A stretch of 64,000 nucleotides of DNA, taken from contig NZ_CP069303.1 in the NCBI RefSeq assembly GCF_016839145.1, positions 2,914,001 to 2,978,000 of the forward strand. The letters run 5' to 3'. The translations under genes were made by a program, and so were the position numbers. The stretch comes from Shinella sp. PSBB067 (GTDB lineage Bacteria > Pseudomonadota > Alphaproteobacteria > Rhizobiales > Rhizobiaceae). Positions within the stretch are counted from its first letter, which is position 1, and each line of letters opens with the position of its first letter. The notes below the pieces were generated by a model. It was not told where the DNA came from, made no database searches, and saw nothing but the letters and a program-made list of their open reading frames with translations. Shown in pieces: positions 9,161-17,859 of this stretch.

Positions 9161-9222
9161 CCCCCATAAGTCCGACCTATGGAAAAGCGGCGGCGCGGGG
9201 ACATAAGCGAACCTTATGGGGG
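9161..9222. promoter_or_regulatory. Twin LysR-box-like dyads in the divergent promoter
   Basis: Two 15-bp sites with the LysR T-N11-A pattern lie in the 215-bp gap between the DAO gene and hyuA: ATAAGTCCGACCTAT (9166-9180) and ATAAGCGAACCTTAT (9203-9217, perfect 5-bp arms). Their outer flanks also form a 10-bp inverted repeat, CCCCCATAAG / CTTATGGGGG (9161-9170 and 9213-9222). A LysR gene lies at the end of the hyu operon and is the obvious candidate regulator. Binding is inferred. Confidence 0.55.
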
Positions 9223-9295
9223 ACGGGTTTTTCGCTCTTGGACGTTGCAACCGCACTCGTGCCAGCCTTGCCGCAATCGAATGAAAGGATGCGAC

Positions 9296-11380
9296 ATGGC
9301 ATGTGCGGCGGCGCTTGAGGAAGAGGGGCGCGAACGGCAGGACTGGAAGATCGGCGTCGATATAGGTGGCACGTTCATCGACTTCTGCGCGCTGGAAACG
9401 ATCACCGGGCGCGTTGCCTCGCTCAAGGTCCTGACGACGCCGGACGATCCGGGCGCCGAGCTGATGACGGGGCTCTCCCTCCTCGCCGAGCGCGAGGGGC
9501 TCGATCCCGCATTGGTAAGCCGGTTCGTGCACGGCACGACCGTCGGCATCAACACGGTGATCCAGCGGCGCGGCGCATCGCTCGCCCTCATGACGAATGC
9601 CGGCTTCGAGGACATCCTGGAGCTCGCGCGGCTGCGTATGCCCGACGTCTACTCGCTCTTCTGCTCCCGCCCCGACCATCTGATCGCGCGCGACATGATC
9701 TTCGGCATCCCGGCGCGCTTGAGGGCGGACGGAAGCGAGGCATTGGCGCCCGATCTCGCGGCCGTCGCCCGCGCCGCCGCGAATGCCAGGGCCAAGGGCG
9801 CGGCCGGGATCATCGTCTCCTTCCTCCACTCCTGGCGCAACGGCGCGCAGGAGGCGGCCGTGCGGGCGGAGATCGAGAGAGCGACGCCCGAACTCTTCGT
9901 CTTCACCTCCTCGGAGGTCTGGCCGGTCATCCGCGAATACGAACGGACCACGACGGCCATCCTGAACGGTTATGTCCATCCGCGGGTTGCCGGATACCTG
10001 ACCGCACTCGAGGACCGGCTGGCCTCGCGCGGCATGAGGGCGCCGGCGCTGCTGACCCGATCGAACGGCGGCGTCATGAACGCGGCCGAGGGCAAGCGTT
10101 CCTGTGTCCATATGCTGCTGTCGGGAACCGCTTCAGGCGTGATCGGCGCTGCCTGGCTTGCCCGCCGCGCCGGTGAAAAACATGTCCTGACGCTCGATAT
10201 CGGCGGCACGTCCGCCGACTTCGCGCTCATCATCGACGGCGAGCCGCAGTTCGGCACGGGCGAGCTGATCGGCGAGTTCCCGCTGCACATCCCTTCGGTG
10301 GCGGTCAGTTCCATGGGGATCGGCGGCGGCTCGATCGCCAGCATCGATTCCCATGGCGTGCTGCGCGTCGGCCCCGAATCGGCAGGCTCCTCGCCGGGAC
10401 CCGCCTGCTACGGAAGGGGCGGCACGGACGCGACCGTCACCGACGCCATGGCTGTCTGCGGCTGGCTCGGCCACAGCCAGATGGCCTACGGGCAGCTACA
10501 GATCGACGTCTCGCTCGCCCGTGCCGCGATCGCAAGGCTCGCCGAGCGGATCGGCAGGACGCCCGAACAGGCGGCCCAGAACATCCTCGACGTGGCCATC
10601 TCCGAAATGTTCGTCGAAGTGGAAAAGCTCGCCTCCCGGGCCGGCGTCGATCTTCGCGAATTCACCCTGATGCCCTTCGGCGGCGGCGGCCCGATGCTCG
10701 GCGCCTTCCTTGCCCGTGAATTCCGGATGGCGAAGGTGATCGGCCCGCCGCGACCGGGGGTCGTCTCCGCGCTCGGCGGCCTCGTGGCGGACCTGCGCGG
10801 CGACTTCATCCGCACCGTCTTTACCGAGCTGACGCCCGCGGCCCTGCCCTCCCTGCAAAGCGCCCTCGATTCGCTGACGGCCGAGGGTGGCGGCTGGCTC
10901 GCCAAGCAGGGGCATGGGGGACCCGCCACGCTCAACCTGTCCGCCGACATGCGCTATGTCGGCCAGAGCTTCGAGATCGAGGTTCCCCTTCTGGCCAAAT
11001 GGCTTTCCGAAACGGATCTCGAAGCGATCGAGCAGGCTTTCCATGCCATGCATGCAAGGTTGTACGATTTTCACGATCCGGACGGCGAGATCGAGATCGT
11101 CAACCTGCGCCTTGCCGCGATCGGCGAAGGGCCTGCCGTGGAACTCGCGGTCGAGGCCCCTGAAGAGGGGACGAGGATGCGGCCCGAACGCTACATACCC
11201 GTCTTCATCGGAACCGCCACCGAGGAGATCGGGCTCTACCGGCGCGACCTGCTGCGCCCGGGCGGGCGCTTTTCAGGACCTGCCATCGTCGCCCAGGAAG
11301 ACACGACCTTCGCGATACCGCCAGGCACGGAAGTGGCGGTCGACCGGCACCTCAATCTGCAACTGACCTTTCCGGAGTGA
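9296..11380 (+). CDS. hyuA: Hydantoinase/oxoprolinase family protein, HyuA-type subunit
   Basis: 694 residues. The ATG at 9296 is preceded by AAAGGA with 6-nt spacing; earlier in-frame starts (9179, 9281) lack a good site. Two actin-fold ATPase phosphate motifs are visible, VDIGGTFIDF near the N-terminus and LDIGGTSADF in the middle, along with the family blocks HGTTVGINT and GGGGPM. HyuA-type subunits bind and hydrolyse ATP to drive ring opening of lactams, hydantoins or 5-oxoproline together with HyuB. The two subunits are adjacent (6 bp), as in N-methylhydantoinase, caprolactamase and N-methylpyrrolidone-degrading clusters. The substrate is not evident from the sequence. Confidence 0.9.
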   Translation: MACAAALEEEGRERQDWKIGVDIGGTFIDFCALETITGRVASLKVLTTPDDPGAELMTGLSLLAEREGLDPALVSRFVHGTTVGINTVIQRRGASLALMTNAGFEDILELARLRMPDVYSLFCSRPDHLIARDMIFGIPARLRADGSEALAPDLAAVARAAANARAKGAAGIIVSFLHSWRNGAQEAAVRAEIERATPELFVFTSSEVWPVIREYERTTTAILNGYVHPRVAGYLTALEDRLASRGMRAPALLTRSNGGVMNAAEGKRSCVHMLLSGTASGVIGAAWLARRAGEKHVLTLDIGGTSADFALIIDGEPQFGTGELIGEFPLHIPSVAVSSMGIGGGSIASIDSHGVLRVGPESAGSSPGPACYGRGGTDATVTDAMAVCGWLGHSQMAYGQLQIDVSLARAAIARLAERIGRTPEQAAQNILDVAISEMFVEVEKLASRAGVDLREFTLMPFGGGGPMLGAFLAREFRMAKVIGPPRPGVVSALGGLVADLRGDFIRTVFTELTPAALPSLQSALDSLTAEGGGWLAKQGHGGPATLNLSADMRYVGQSFEIEVPLLAKWLSETDLEAIEQAFHAMHARLYDFHDPDGEIEIVNLRLAAIGEGPAVELAVEAPEEGTRMRPERYIPVFIGTATEEIGLYRRDLLRPGGRFSGPAIVAQEDTTFAIPPGTEVAVDRHLNLQLTFPE

Positions 11381-11386
11381 CAGTCC

Positions 11387-13378
11387 ATGTTCGATCCCGT
11401 GAACCTTCAGGTGTTCGCCAACCACACCCGTGCGGCCGCCGAGAACATGGCCTATACCCTGCAGAGGACGGCGCATTCGGCCTTCGTCAAGGAGACGGAG
11501 GATTTCACGGTCATGCTGGTCAACCGTCGGGGCGATACGTTCGGGGTGCCGATGGGGCTGGGGGCGACCTGGTATCCGGGCCTCACCTATACCCGGGCCA
11601 TCGAGATGATCGATGGCTACAAGCCGGGTGACGTCGCCTTCACGAACGATCCCTATTCCTGCTTCGTCGCGACGCATGCCCCCGACACCCATCTCTGGAA
11701 GCCCGTTTTTTACGACGGCGAGATCATCGCCTGGACGGCCGGGCACATCCACAACACGGACATGGGGGGCGCCGTGCCGGCATCGCTGTCGCGGGCCCTC
11801 ACCGAGATCCATCAGGAAGGCATCCGCTTCCCGCCGATGAAGCTCGTCAACGAAGGCGTCTTCGACGAGGCCATCCTCAAGGTCATCACGACCAATGTCC
11901 GCAAGCCCGACCTGAACATCGGCGACATGAAGGCGCTCGTCGGTGCGCTGAACACCGGCGAGCGCAAGATCCTCGCCATGGTGGAGAAGTTCGGCAAGGA
12001 CGCCTTCCTCGCCGGAACCGAGATGCTGCTGGACCATGCGGAGGCGCAGGCCCGCGCCCTGCTTCGCGCCATGCCGGACGGCACATGGGAATTCGTGGAC
12101 TATGCCGACGAGGACTCCGTCGAGGCCAATCCATGCCGGCTGAAGCTGACGCTGACGATCCGGGGCGACGAGGCGATCCTCGATTTCACCGGCTCCGACC
12201 CGCAGCTCGGCTCGTCGCTCAACGTGCCGTCCGGCGGCGATCCCCGCCACACGATGCTGCTCGTCGGCGTCTACTATGTGCTCTACACGCTCAACCCCCG
12301 GATTCTCCTCAACACCGGCCTGACACGGCCGTTCACCTGCATCACGCCGAAAGGCAGCGTCCTCAACCCGGTCTCGCCCGCCGCCGTCGGCATGCGCTCG
12401 CTGACCTGCGCACGCCTGCGCTCCGTTGTCTTCGGCGCTTTCTGCCAGGCCGTGCCCGACAGGCTGCCGGCGGCCCCGGCCGGCAACAATTGCATCGTCA
12501 ACGTCATGACGACGGACGAGCGGACGGGACGTACCGTCATCGCCGCCGTCAATCCGGTGGTCGGCGGCGGCGGCGGGATGCCGCATCGCGACGGCACCAA
12601 TGGTTCCGGCGCCGATGCCGCGTATCTCAAGAACACGCCGATCGAGATCACCGAGACCGAAGTGCCGATCGAGTTCGTCAAATACGGCCTTGCCAGGGAT
12701 AGCGGCGGGGCGGGCCGCTGGCGCGGCGGCCTTGCGACGGAAATGGCGTTCCGCGTCTTCACTCCCGACAGCCGCATCACCGCGCGCAATCGCGATCGCA
12801 GCTTCTTCCGCCCCTGGGGCTTCCTCGGCGGCCGTGCCGCCGGGCTCTCCGACATGGTCCTCAATCCCGGGCGTGACGACTATCGCCGGCTCGGCAATAT
12901 CGATACGGCGACCCTGCAGCCGGGCGACGTGCTCGAGATCCGCTCCGCCGGAGGCGGAGGCCGCGGCGATCCGCTGGAGCGCGAAGTCTGGCGCGTCGCC
13001 CGGGACGTGGCGCGCGGTTACGTCTCGCCGGCGGCCGCCGCGAACGACTATGGCGTCGTGATCCGCGATGGCGCGGCCGACGACGCCGCGACAGAGGCGC
13101 TGAGGGCGAAGATGCGGAAGCCGGCCACCGGACAGTTCCACTACGGCCCGGAGCGAGAGGGCTACGAGGCACAGTGGACCCGCGCCGCCTACGACCTGCT
13201 CACCGATATTCTTGCAGGCCTTCCCATCCACTGGCGCTTCTTCGCCAAGACGGAGATCTTCCGTCGCATGGAGGGGCGCTCCGGGCCCGAGGGCGTGGCG
13301 GCGGCCTTCGACGATGTCAGGACGCGCTTCCGGGAAATGCCGGAAACGAAGGCCACGGTGAAGGAGGCCGCGGAGTGA
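11387..13378 (+). CDS. hyuB: Hydantoinase/oxoprolinase family protein, HyuB-type subunit
   Basis: 663 residues, within the usual range for separate HyuB subunits. Family blocks include FVKETEDFTVMLVN, NDPYSCFVATHAPD, GHIHNTDMGG and a glycine-rich GGGGGMPHRDG. HyuB carries the amidohydrolase (ring-opening) site and works only with the ATPase subunit HyuA. The stop TGA at 13376-13378 overlaps the GTG start of the next gene, so translation of the ring-opening enzyme is coupled to that of the redox subunits downstream. Confidence 0.9.
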   Translation: MFDPVNLQVFANHTRAAAENMAYTLQRTAHSAFVKETEDFTVMLVNRRGDTFGVPMGLGATWYPGLTYTRAIEMIDGYKPGDVAFTNDPYSCFVATHAPDTHLWKPVFYDGEIIAWTAGHIHNTDMGGAVPASLSRALTEIHQEGIRFPPMKLVNEGVFDEAILKVITTNVRKPDLNIGDMKALVGALNTGERKILAMVEKFGKDAFLAGTEMLLDHAEAQARALLRAMPDGTWEFVDYADEDSVEANPCRLKLTLTIRGDEAILDFTGSDPQLGSSLNVPSGGDPRHTMLLVGVYYVLYTLNPRILLNTGLTRPFTCITPKGSVLNPVSPAAVGMRSLTCARLRSVVFGAFCQAVPDRLPAAPAGNNCIVNVMTTDERTGRTVIAAVNPVVGGGGGMPHRDGTNGSGADAAYLKNTPIEITETEVPIEFVKYGLARDSGGAGRWRGGLATEMAFRVFTPDSRITARNRDRSFFRPWGFLGGRAAGLSDMVLNPGRDDYRRLGNIDTATLQPGDVLEIRSAGGGGRGDPLEREVWRVARDVARGYVSPAAAANDYGVVIRDGAADDAATEALRAKMRKPATGQFHYGPEREGYEAQWTRAAYDLLTDILAGLPIHWRFFAKTEIFRRMEGRSGPEGVAAAFDDVRTRFREMPETKATVKEAAE

Positions 13379-13701
13379 CGCAGGCGCAGCGACATGGCCA
13401 GGGCGCCGGCAGGCTCGTCCGCCTGTCGGAGCTCGAAAGACCGCATGTCGGCTTTTGCCTCGACGGAACCGACCGCGAGGCTCTTGCCGGCGATACCGTG
13501 CTGACCGCGGTCCTCTCCGTCAGGACGGGCGTCAGGCGGTCGGAGTTCGGGCCGGAGAACCGGGCGGGCTTCTGCCTCATGGGCGCCTGCCAGGACTGCT
13601 GGATCTGGCAGGAAGACGGCACGCGGCTGCGCGCTTGCTCCACCTATCTGGTCGAAGGCATGCGGCTCACGACGACGGAGCCGGAAGGATGGTTGCGGTG
13701 A
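13375..13701 (+). CDS. (2Fe-2S)-binding protein, HcnA / opine-oxidase small-subunit type
   Basis: 108 residues starting at GTG 13375, which overlaps the hyuB stop as GTGA. It has the Fer2_4 cysteine pattern C-x4-C-x2-C (FCLMGACQDC) with a fourth cysteine in RACSTYLVEGM, the [2Fe-2S] site of HcnA and the small subunits of opine, sarcosine and D-hydroxyproline dehydrogenases. It would pass electrons between the flavin subunits. The next gene encodes the matching FAD/BFD subunit and overlaps it by about 13 bp. Confidence 0.88.
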   Translation: MTQAQRHGQGAGRLVRLSELERPHVGFCLDGTDREALAGDTVLTAVLSVRTGVRRSEFGPENRAGFCLMGACQDCWIWQEDGTRLRACSTYLVEGMRLTTTEPEGWLR

Positions 13702-15062
13702 GGCCGAATGCCGTGCGCGTCGTGATCGTCGGTGCCGGCCCCGCCGGCATCCGCGCGGCGCAGACGCTGGTTGCAGCCGGAGTGAAGCCGGTGGTGATCG
13801 ACGAGGGCGCCCGGGCGGGCGGCCAGATCTATCGCCGCCCCCCGCCGGCATTCAAGCGCCGGGCCGAAGCTCTCTACGGCTCCGAAGCAAGCAAAGCGGT
13901 CGACCTTCATGCGGTTTTCGACGGCATGGTCGCGTCCGGCACTATCGATTATCTCCCGGCGACATCCGTGCTCTCCCACGCCGAAAACGTGCTTCACGCG
14001 CTGACACCGGCAGGCCGCCGCGAAATTGGCTATGACCGGCTGATCATCGCGACCGGCGCCACGGATCGCGTGGCGCCGGTGCCTGGCTGGCAGGCGCCCG
14101 GCGTCTACAGCCTCGGTGCCGCGCAGATCGCACTGAAGGCGCAGGGCGTCGCGCTCGGCAGGTCGATCGTGCTCGCAGGATCCGGCCCGCTTCTGACGCT
14201 CGTCGCCTACCAGCTTCTCGAAGCCGGCGCGGGCGTCGTCGCCGTCCTCGATACGTCCGGCCTGCGAAACCAGCTTGCCGGCCTGTTCGGGATGCTGAGC
14301 CGGCCGCGGCTCGTCCTGCGCGGCCTGGCGATGCGCGCACGGCTCGGGAAGCTTTACCATGCCGGGGTGACCATCGCCGGCATCGACACCGACAGCACCG
14401 GGCCGGTCGCCATCCGATGGTGCGACGCGGGCGGCAAGGCCCGCGAAACGGCCTGCGACATGGTTGCCCTCGGATGGCACCTGCGGGCCGAGACGCAACT
14501 GGCCGCCCTTGCGGGCTGCCGGTTCGATTACGATGCCGACTGGTTGCAATGGCTGCCGCGCGCCGACCGCATGGGCCGTGCGGGCGGCAACCTCTACCTT
14601 GCCGGCGACGGCCTGCGCATCCTGGGCGCTGACGGGGCGGAGATCGCCGGCCGTCTTGCGGCATGCGCCTGCCTTTCGGATATGGACTTGCCCGCCCCGG
14701 ACAGCGCTGGCGATCTTCGCCGGCTTGCCCGCTGCGAACGCTTCGCGCGGGCAATGGCCCGGGCCTTTCCCTGGCCCGCGCAGATGGTCCGGCAGCTTCC
14801 GGACGAAACGGTCGTCTGCCGGTGTGAGGGGGTGACTGCTGCCGGGCTCCGGGAGGGCGCCGCACTGGGCGGCACTGAGGTCAACCGGGTGAAATCGCTC
14901 GCCCGGGTGGGCATGGGCCGCTGCCAGGGACGCTTCTGCCAGCTTGCGGCTGCGGAAATCATCGCCGCGGACGCGGCGATCGATCCCGCCGAGGCAGGGC
15001 GCCTGCGGGACCAGGCGCCCGTTCGCCCCCTGCCGATCGGGACGTGGATACGGGACGCGTGA
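13689..15062 (+). CDS. FAD/NAD(P)-binding oxidoreductase with C-terminal BFD-like [2Fe-2S] domain (HcnB / OoxA type)
   Basis: About 457 residues. An N-terminal FAD motif VIVGAGPAGIRAAQ and a central NAD(P)-type pyridine nucleotide-disulfide fold are followed by a C-terminal BFD-like domain with CRC near VVCRCEG and C-x4-C in GRCQGRFC. This is the architecture of HcnB, OoxA/NoxA and the alpha subunit of D-hydroxyproline dehydrogenase. Two starts are possible: ATG 13689, used here, or GTG 13698, which would overlap the previous stop as GTGA. The likely role is amino acid or opine dehydrogenation with the [2Fe-2S] protein just upstream and a DAO-type subunit, the best candidate being 7929-9080 across the divergent promoter. 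Confidence 0.87.
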   Translation: MVAVRPNAVRVVIVGAGPAGIRAAQTLVAAGVKPVVIDEGARAGGQIYRRPPPAFKRRAEALYGSEASKAVDLHAVFDGMVASGTIDYLPATSVLSHAENVLHALTPAGRREIGYDRLIIATGATDRVAPVPGWQAPGVYSLGAAQIALKAQGVALGRSIVLAGSGPLLTLVAYQLLEAGAGVVAVLDTSGLRNQLAGLFGMLSRPRLVLRGLAMRARLGKLYHAGVTIAGIDTDSTGPVAIRWCDAGGKARETACDMVALGWHLRAETQLAALAGCRFDYDADWLQWLPRADRMGRAGGNLYLAGDGLRILGADGAEIAGRLAACACLSDMDLPAPDSAGDLRRLARCERFARAMARAFPWPAQMVRQLPDETVVCRCEGVTAAGLREGAALGGTEVNRVKSLARVGMGRCQGRFCQLAAAEIIAADAAIDPAEAGRLRDQAPVRPLPIGTWIRDA

Positions 15063-15089
15063 AACGGCTGCCGATCGCGGCGGCTGCCT

Positions 15090-15995
15090 TCAGGACTCGC
15101 GTCCCTTTGCACGCAACACGGCGGCGCAGGCCTCCCGGAGATTGTCCCGCATATCGCTGTGACTGCCCGTCAGCGGGCGATCCTTGCTCGTCAGCAGCGC
15201 GATCGGCACGGTGGTGCGCTGCTTCAAGGGCCGGCGCACGAGGCCGGGGAACTGCTCCCATGGCAGCAGCCCGTCGACGATCGCGACGCCGAAGCCGTCC
15301 CGGACGAAGGGAAGAGCGGTGATGGATATGTCGATCTCGATCACCGGATTGAACATCTGCTTTTCGGTAGCGGCAGCGCTCAGCAGAAGGCGCCCGGGAA
15401 GCGTGCTGGCCCGATAGGAGATCAGCGTCTCGTCCTGAAGCTCGGCAAAGCCGATCTCCTCCCTCTCCGCCAGCTGATGGTTCTCCGGCATGATGCAGAC
15501 CAGCTCGGCATGGCCGAGCGTCTCCACCTCGATGCCCGGCCGCGCCATGTTGTTCATGACCACGCCGAGCGGCGCGTCGCCGTTCTGGATCATGTCGACG
15601 ATGTTGATGAGGGGGGCGATGAGAGAGCGCACCACGACATCGGGATGGGTGGCGCGAAACGCCAGCAGGGCTTTCGGAACGACCGACATGGCCGGCGGCG
15701 CGGAGGCCGCGACCCGGATCAGGCCCGTCCGCCCGAACCGCATGTCCGTCGTGCGCCGCCGCAATGCGCCGAGCTCGGCGAAGATGCGCTCGCATTCCGG
15801 GTAGAGCTCCTCGGCCTCCCGGGTCGGCACGAGTTTTCCGCGCACGCGGTTGAACAGCTTGAAGCCGAGCTGGTCTTCCGCATGGAGCAGGATCTGGCTG
15901 AGCGCGGGCTGCGAGATGTTCAGCATCGAGGCCGCTCCCGTCACGGTGCCGCATCGCATGAGCATACAGAAGACTTCAAGCTGCCGAGCCTGCAT
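15090..15995 (-). CDS. LysR-family transcriptional regulator
   Basis: 301 residues from the ATG at 15995. The N-terminal winged helix-turn-helix is typical: QLEVFCMLMRCGTVTGAA then MLNISQPALSQ. A periplasmic-binding-protein-like effector domain fills the rest. An upstream in-frame start at 16115 would add 40 residues before the conserved first helix and is unlikely. The gene converges on the hyuAB operon, ending 27 bp from it. Its probable targets are the T-N11-A dyads at 9166-9217 between the two catabolic operons. The inducer would be the lactam/hydantoin substrate or a product of it; this is inference. Confidence 0.88.
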   Translation of the reverse strand: MQARQLEVFCMLMRCGTVTGAASMLNISQPALSQILLHAEDQLGFKLFNRVRGKLVPTREAEELYPECERIFAELGALRRRTTDMRFGRTGLIRVAASAPPAMSVVPKALLAFRATHPDVVVRSLIAPLINIVDMIQNGDAPLGVVMNNMARPGIEVETLGHAELVCIMPENHQLAEREEIGFAELQDETLISYRASTLPGRLLLSAAATEKQMFNPVIEIDISITALPFVRDGFGVAIVDGLLPWEQFPGLVRRPLKQRTTVPIALLTSKDRPLTGSHSDMRDNLREACAAVLRAKGRES

Positions 15996-16360
15996 GGGTT
16001 TTTTACTCTTGTTGAACGCGGCCTTGCCGCCATCGCCTCTGGAGATCATGCGCAAAGGACCGTCTGTGATCAATTGCCAAAAAGCCCGAGACCGATGAAG
16101 GCTGTGCCGCTGCATCGACGAAGTGAACCGGCAGGCCGGCGGGAAGGGCCGAAATGTGTGGCGACGACGGCCTTACGCGCCAATGCCCGGATCTCCGGTA
16201 TCGGCGGCACGGAAGGTTCCTCGTGCGTACCCATGGTGCGCACGGCCCGCAGCAGGCGCGTAGCCGCTTGAACCGTATGGCAAGCTGTGGAGACGGCCGG
16301 CGAACCGAGTCCGGCCTGCCGCCCGACATGGCAAGGCAGGCCGGATCTTTTTCCTGCCTG
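15996..16360. other. Gene-poor gap between LysR gene and aldehyde dehydrogenase gene
   Basis: 365 bp with no credible reading frame. It presumably holds the promoter of the LysR gene (transcribed leftward from 15995). The only structured element found is the hairpin at 16311-16344. Confidence 0.5.
16311..16344 (+). terminator. GC-rich hairpin with T-run on the plus strand
   Basis: CCGGCCTGCC (16311-16320) pairs with GGCAGGCCGG (16335-16344), followed by ATCTTTTT. The T-run makes it a plus-strand intrinsic terminator by form, which would stop read-through from the left into the antisense of the dehydrogenase gene. For minus-strand transcripts ending at 16361 it is only a hairpin 17 nt past the stop, without a U-tail. 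Confidence 0.45.
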
Positions 16361-17791
16361 TCAGTCGGCGAACGAGATCATCACATGCCGGGGCACCGTG
16401 TAATCCTCCAGCGCATAGATCGACATGTCCTTGCCATATCCGGACTGCTTCATGCCTCCGTGCGGCATCTCGCTGCAAAGCATGAAATGCGTGTTGATCC
16501 ATGTGCAGCCGTACCGAAGCCGTGCGGCAAGGCGCATGGCCTTGCCGATATCCTTCGTCCAGATCGACGAGGCAAGGCCATAGTCGCTGTCGTTCGCCCA
16601 TTGCATCGCCTGCTCGGCATCGGAAAAGCGCGTCACGGTAACCACCGGACCGAAAACCTCGCGACGCACGATCTCGTCGTCCTGCAATGCGCCGGCGACG
16701 ACGGTCGGCCGGAAGAAGAAGCCGCGTTCGCCCGCAACGCCGCCGCCGGTCACGATCTCGATATGCCTTTGTTCGGCCGCGCGCGTCACGAAGCTCTCCA
16801 CCCGGTCACGCTGCCGTCTCGAGATCAGGGGACCGAGTTCGTTCTCCGTGTCGTCGGGCCTGTCAAAAGCCAGCGTGGAAACGGCGCCGGCAAGATCGGC
16901 CACGAGCTTCTCGTAGATACCGTCCTGCGCATAGATACGGCAGGCAGCGGTACAGTCCTGTCCGGCATTGTAATAGCCGAACGTCCGGACCCCACGGACG
17001 ACGGCGTCCATATCGGCATCGTTGAAGACAACGACCGGCGCTTTGCCGCCAAGTTCGAGATGGGTCCGCTTCACGGTGCCAGCCGCTGCGCTGAGCACCT
17101 TCTTTCCGGTCGCGACATCCCCCGTGATCGAAACCATGTCGACCCCGGGATGGTGTATGATCGCATTGCCGATCGTCTCGCCGCGGCCGAACACGATGTT
17201 GACGACACCCTCCGGCAGGATGGCCGAGAGAAGATGCGCCATCTTGAGGGCCGTCAGCGGCGTCAGTTCAGAAGGCTTGAAGACGACGGTGTTGCCGCCG
17301 GCAAGCGCAGGAGCAAGCTTCCACGTCATCATCATCAGCGGATAATTCCATGGCGCGATGGAGCCCACGATGCCGAGAGCATCGCGGCGGATCATGGAGG
17401 TGTGGTTCGGCAGATACTCCGCCGCCACTGGAGCCTGCATGGACCGGACGGCGCCGGCGAAGAAGCGCCAGCAATCGACGATCGCCGGCATTTCATCGTT
17501 GCGGACGGCGTTGATGGGCTTGCCGCAATTGAGCGCTTCCAGTGAGGCAAAGGCCTCCGCCTCCTTCTCGATGGCGTCGGCGACCTTGAGAAGGCAGGAC
17601 GAACGTTCCGCCGGCGTCGTCGCCGACCATGCTGGAAAGGCCCGTGCGGCCGCCGCCACCGCCTTCTCCACCTGCGCTGTACCGGCCTCGGCGAGGCGCG
17701 TGATGACCGCGCCTGTTTTCGGGTTGACGATTTCCTGTTCGGCGCCTTCTCCATCGAGAAAGTCACCGCCGATGAGCATCTGGCTATCCAT
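16361..17791 (-). CDS. Aldehyde dehydrogenase, gamma-aminobutyraldehyde (PatD) type
   Basis: 476 residues; ATG 17791 lies 7 nt after AGGAG. Catalytic residues are N149 in APWNYP, E246 in LELGGKAP and C280 in [11 protein letters not shown]. The C-terminal block [20 protein letters not shown] with GKDMS and LEDYT is characteristic of aminobutyraldehyde / betaine aldehyde-type dehydrogenases such as PatD. These oxidise 4-aminobutyraldehyde, 3-aminopropanal or trimethylated analogues made from polyamines and related amines. It lies 68 bp downstream of the APC permease on the same strand, so amine uptake and aldehyde oxidation are probably co-expressed. Confidence 0.88.
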   Translation of the reverse strand: MDSQMLIGGDFLDGEGAEQEIVNPKTGAVITRLAEAGTAQVEKAVAAAARAFPAWSATTPAERSSCLLKVADAIEKEAEAFASLEALNCGKPINAVRNDEMPAIVDCWRFFAGAVRSMQAPVAAEYLPNHTSMIRRDALGIVGSIAPWNYPLMMMTWKLAPALAGGNTVVFKPSELTPLTALKMAHLLSAILPEGVVNIVFGRGETIGNAIIHHPGVDMVSITGDVATGKKVLSAAAGTVKRTHLELGGKAPVVVFNDADMDAVVRGVRTFGYYNAGQDCTAACRIYAQDGIYEKLVADLAGAVSTLAFDRPDDTENELGPLISRRQRDRVESFVTRAAEQRHIEIVTGGGVAGERGFFFRPTVVAGALQDDEIVRREVFGPVVTVTRFSDAEQAMQWANDSDYGLASSIWTKDIGKAMRLAARLRYGCTWINTHFMLCSEMPHGGMKQSGYGKDMSIYALEDYTVPRHVMISFAD

Positions 17792-17859
17792 TGCATAACT
17801 CCTGGGAATTATCGGCCTTGGGGCGGGCGCCTCCCGCGCCCGCCACCCCGGTCCGCTTC

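Noticed and set aside
11273..13231. 652-codon open frame on the minus strand
   Set aside because: Antisense shadow of hyuB, which has clear family motifs.
16311..16344. Hairpin as the terminator of the aldehyde dehydrogenase gene
   Set aside because: The T-run is on the plus strand, while that gene is transcribed on the minus strand, so it does not fit as its intrinsic terminator.
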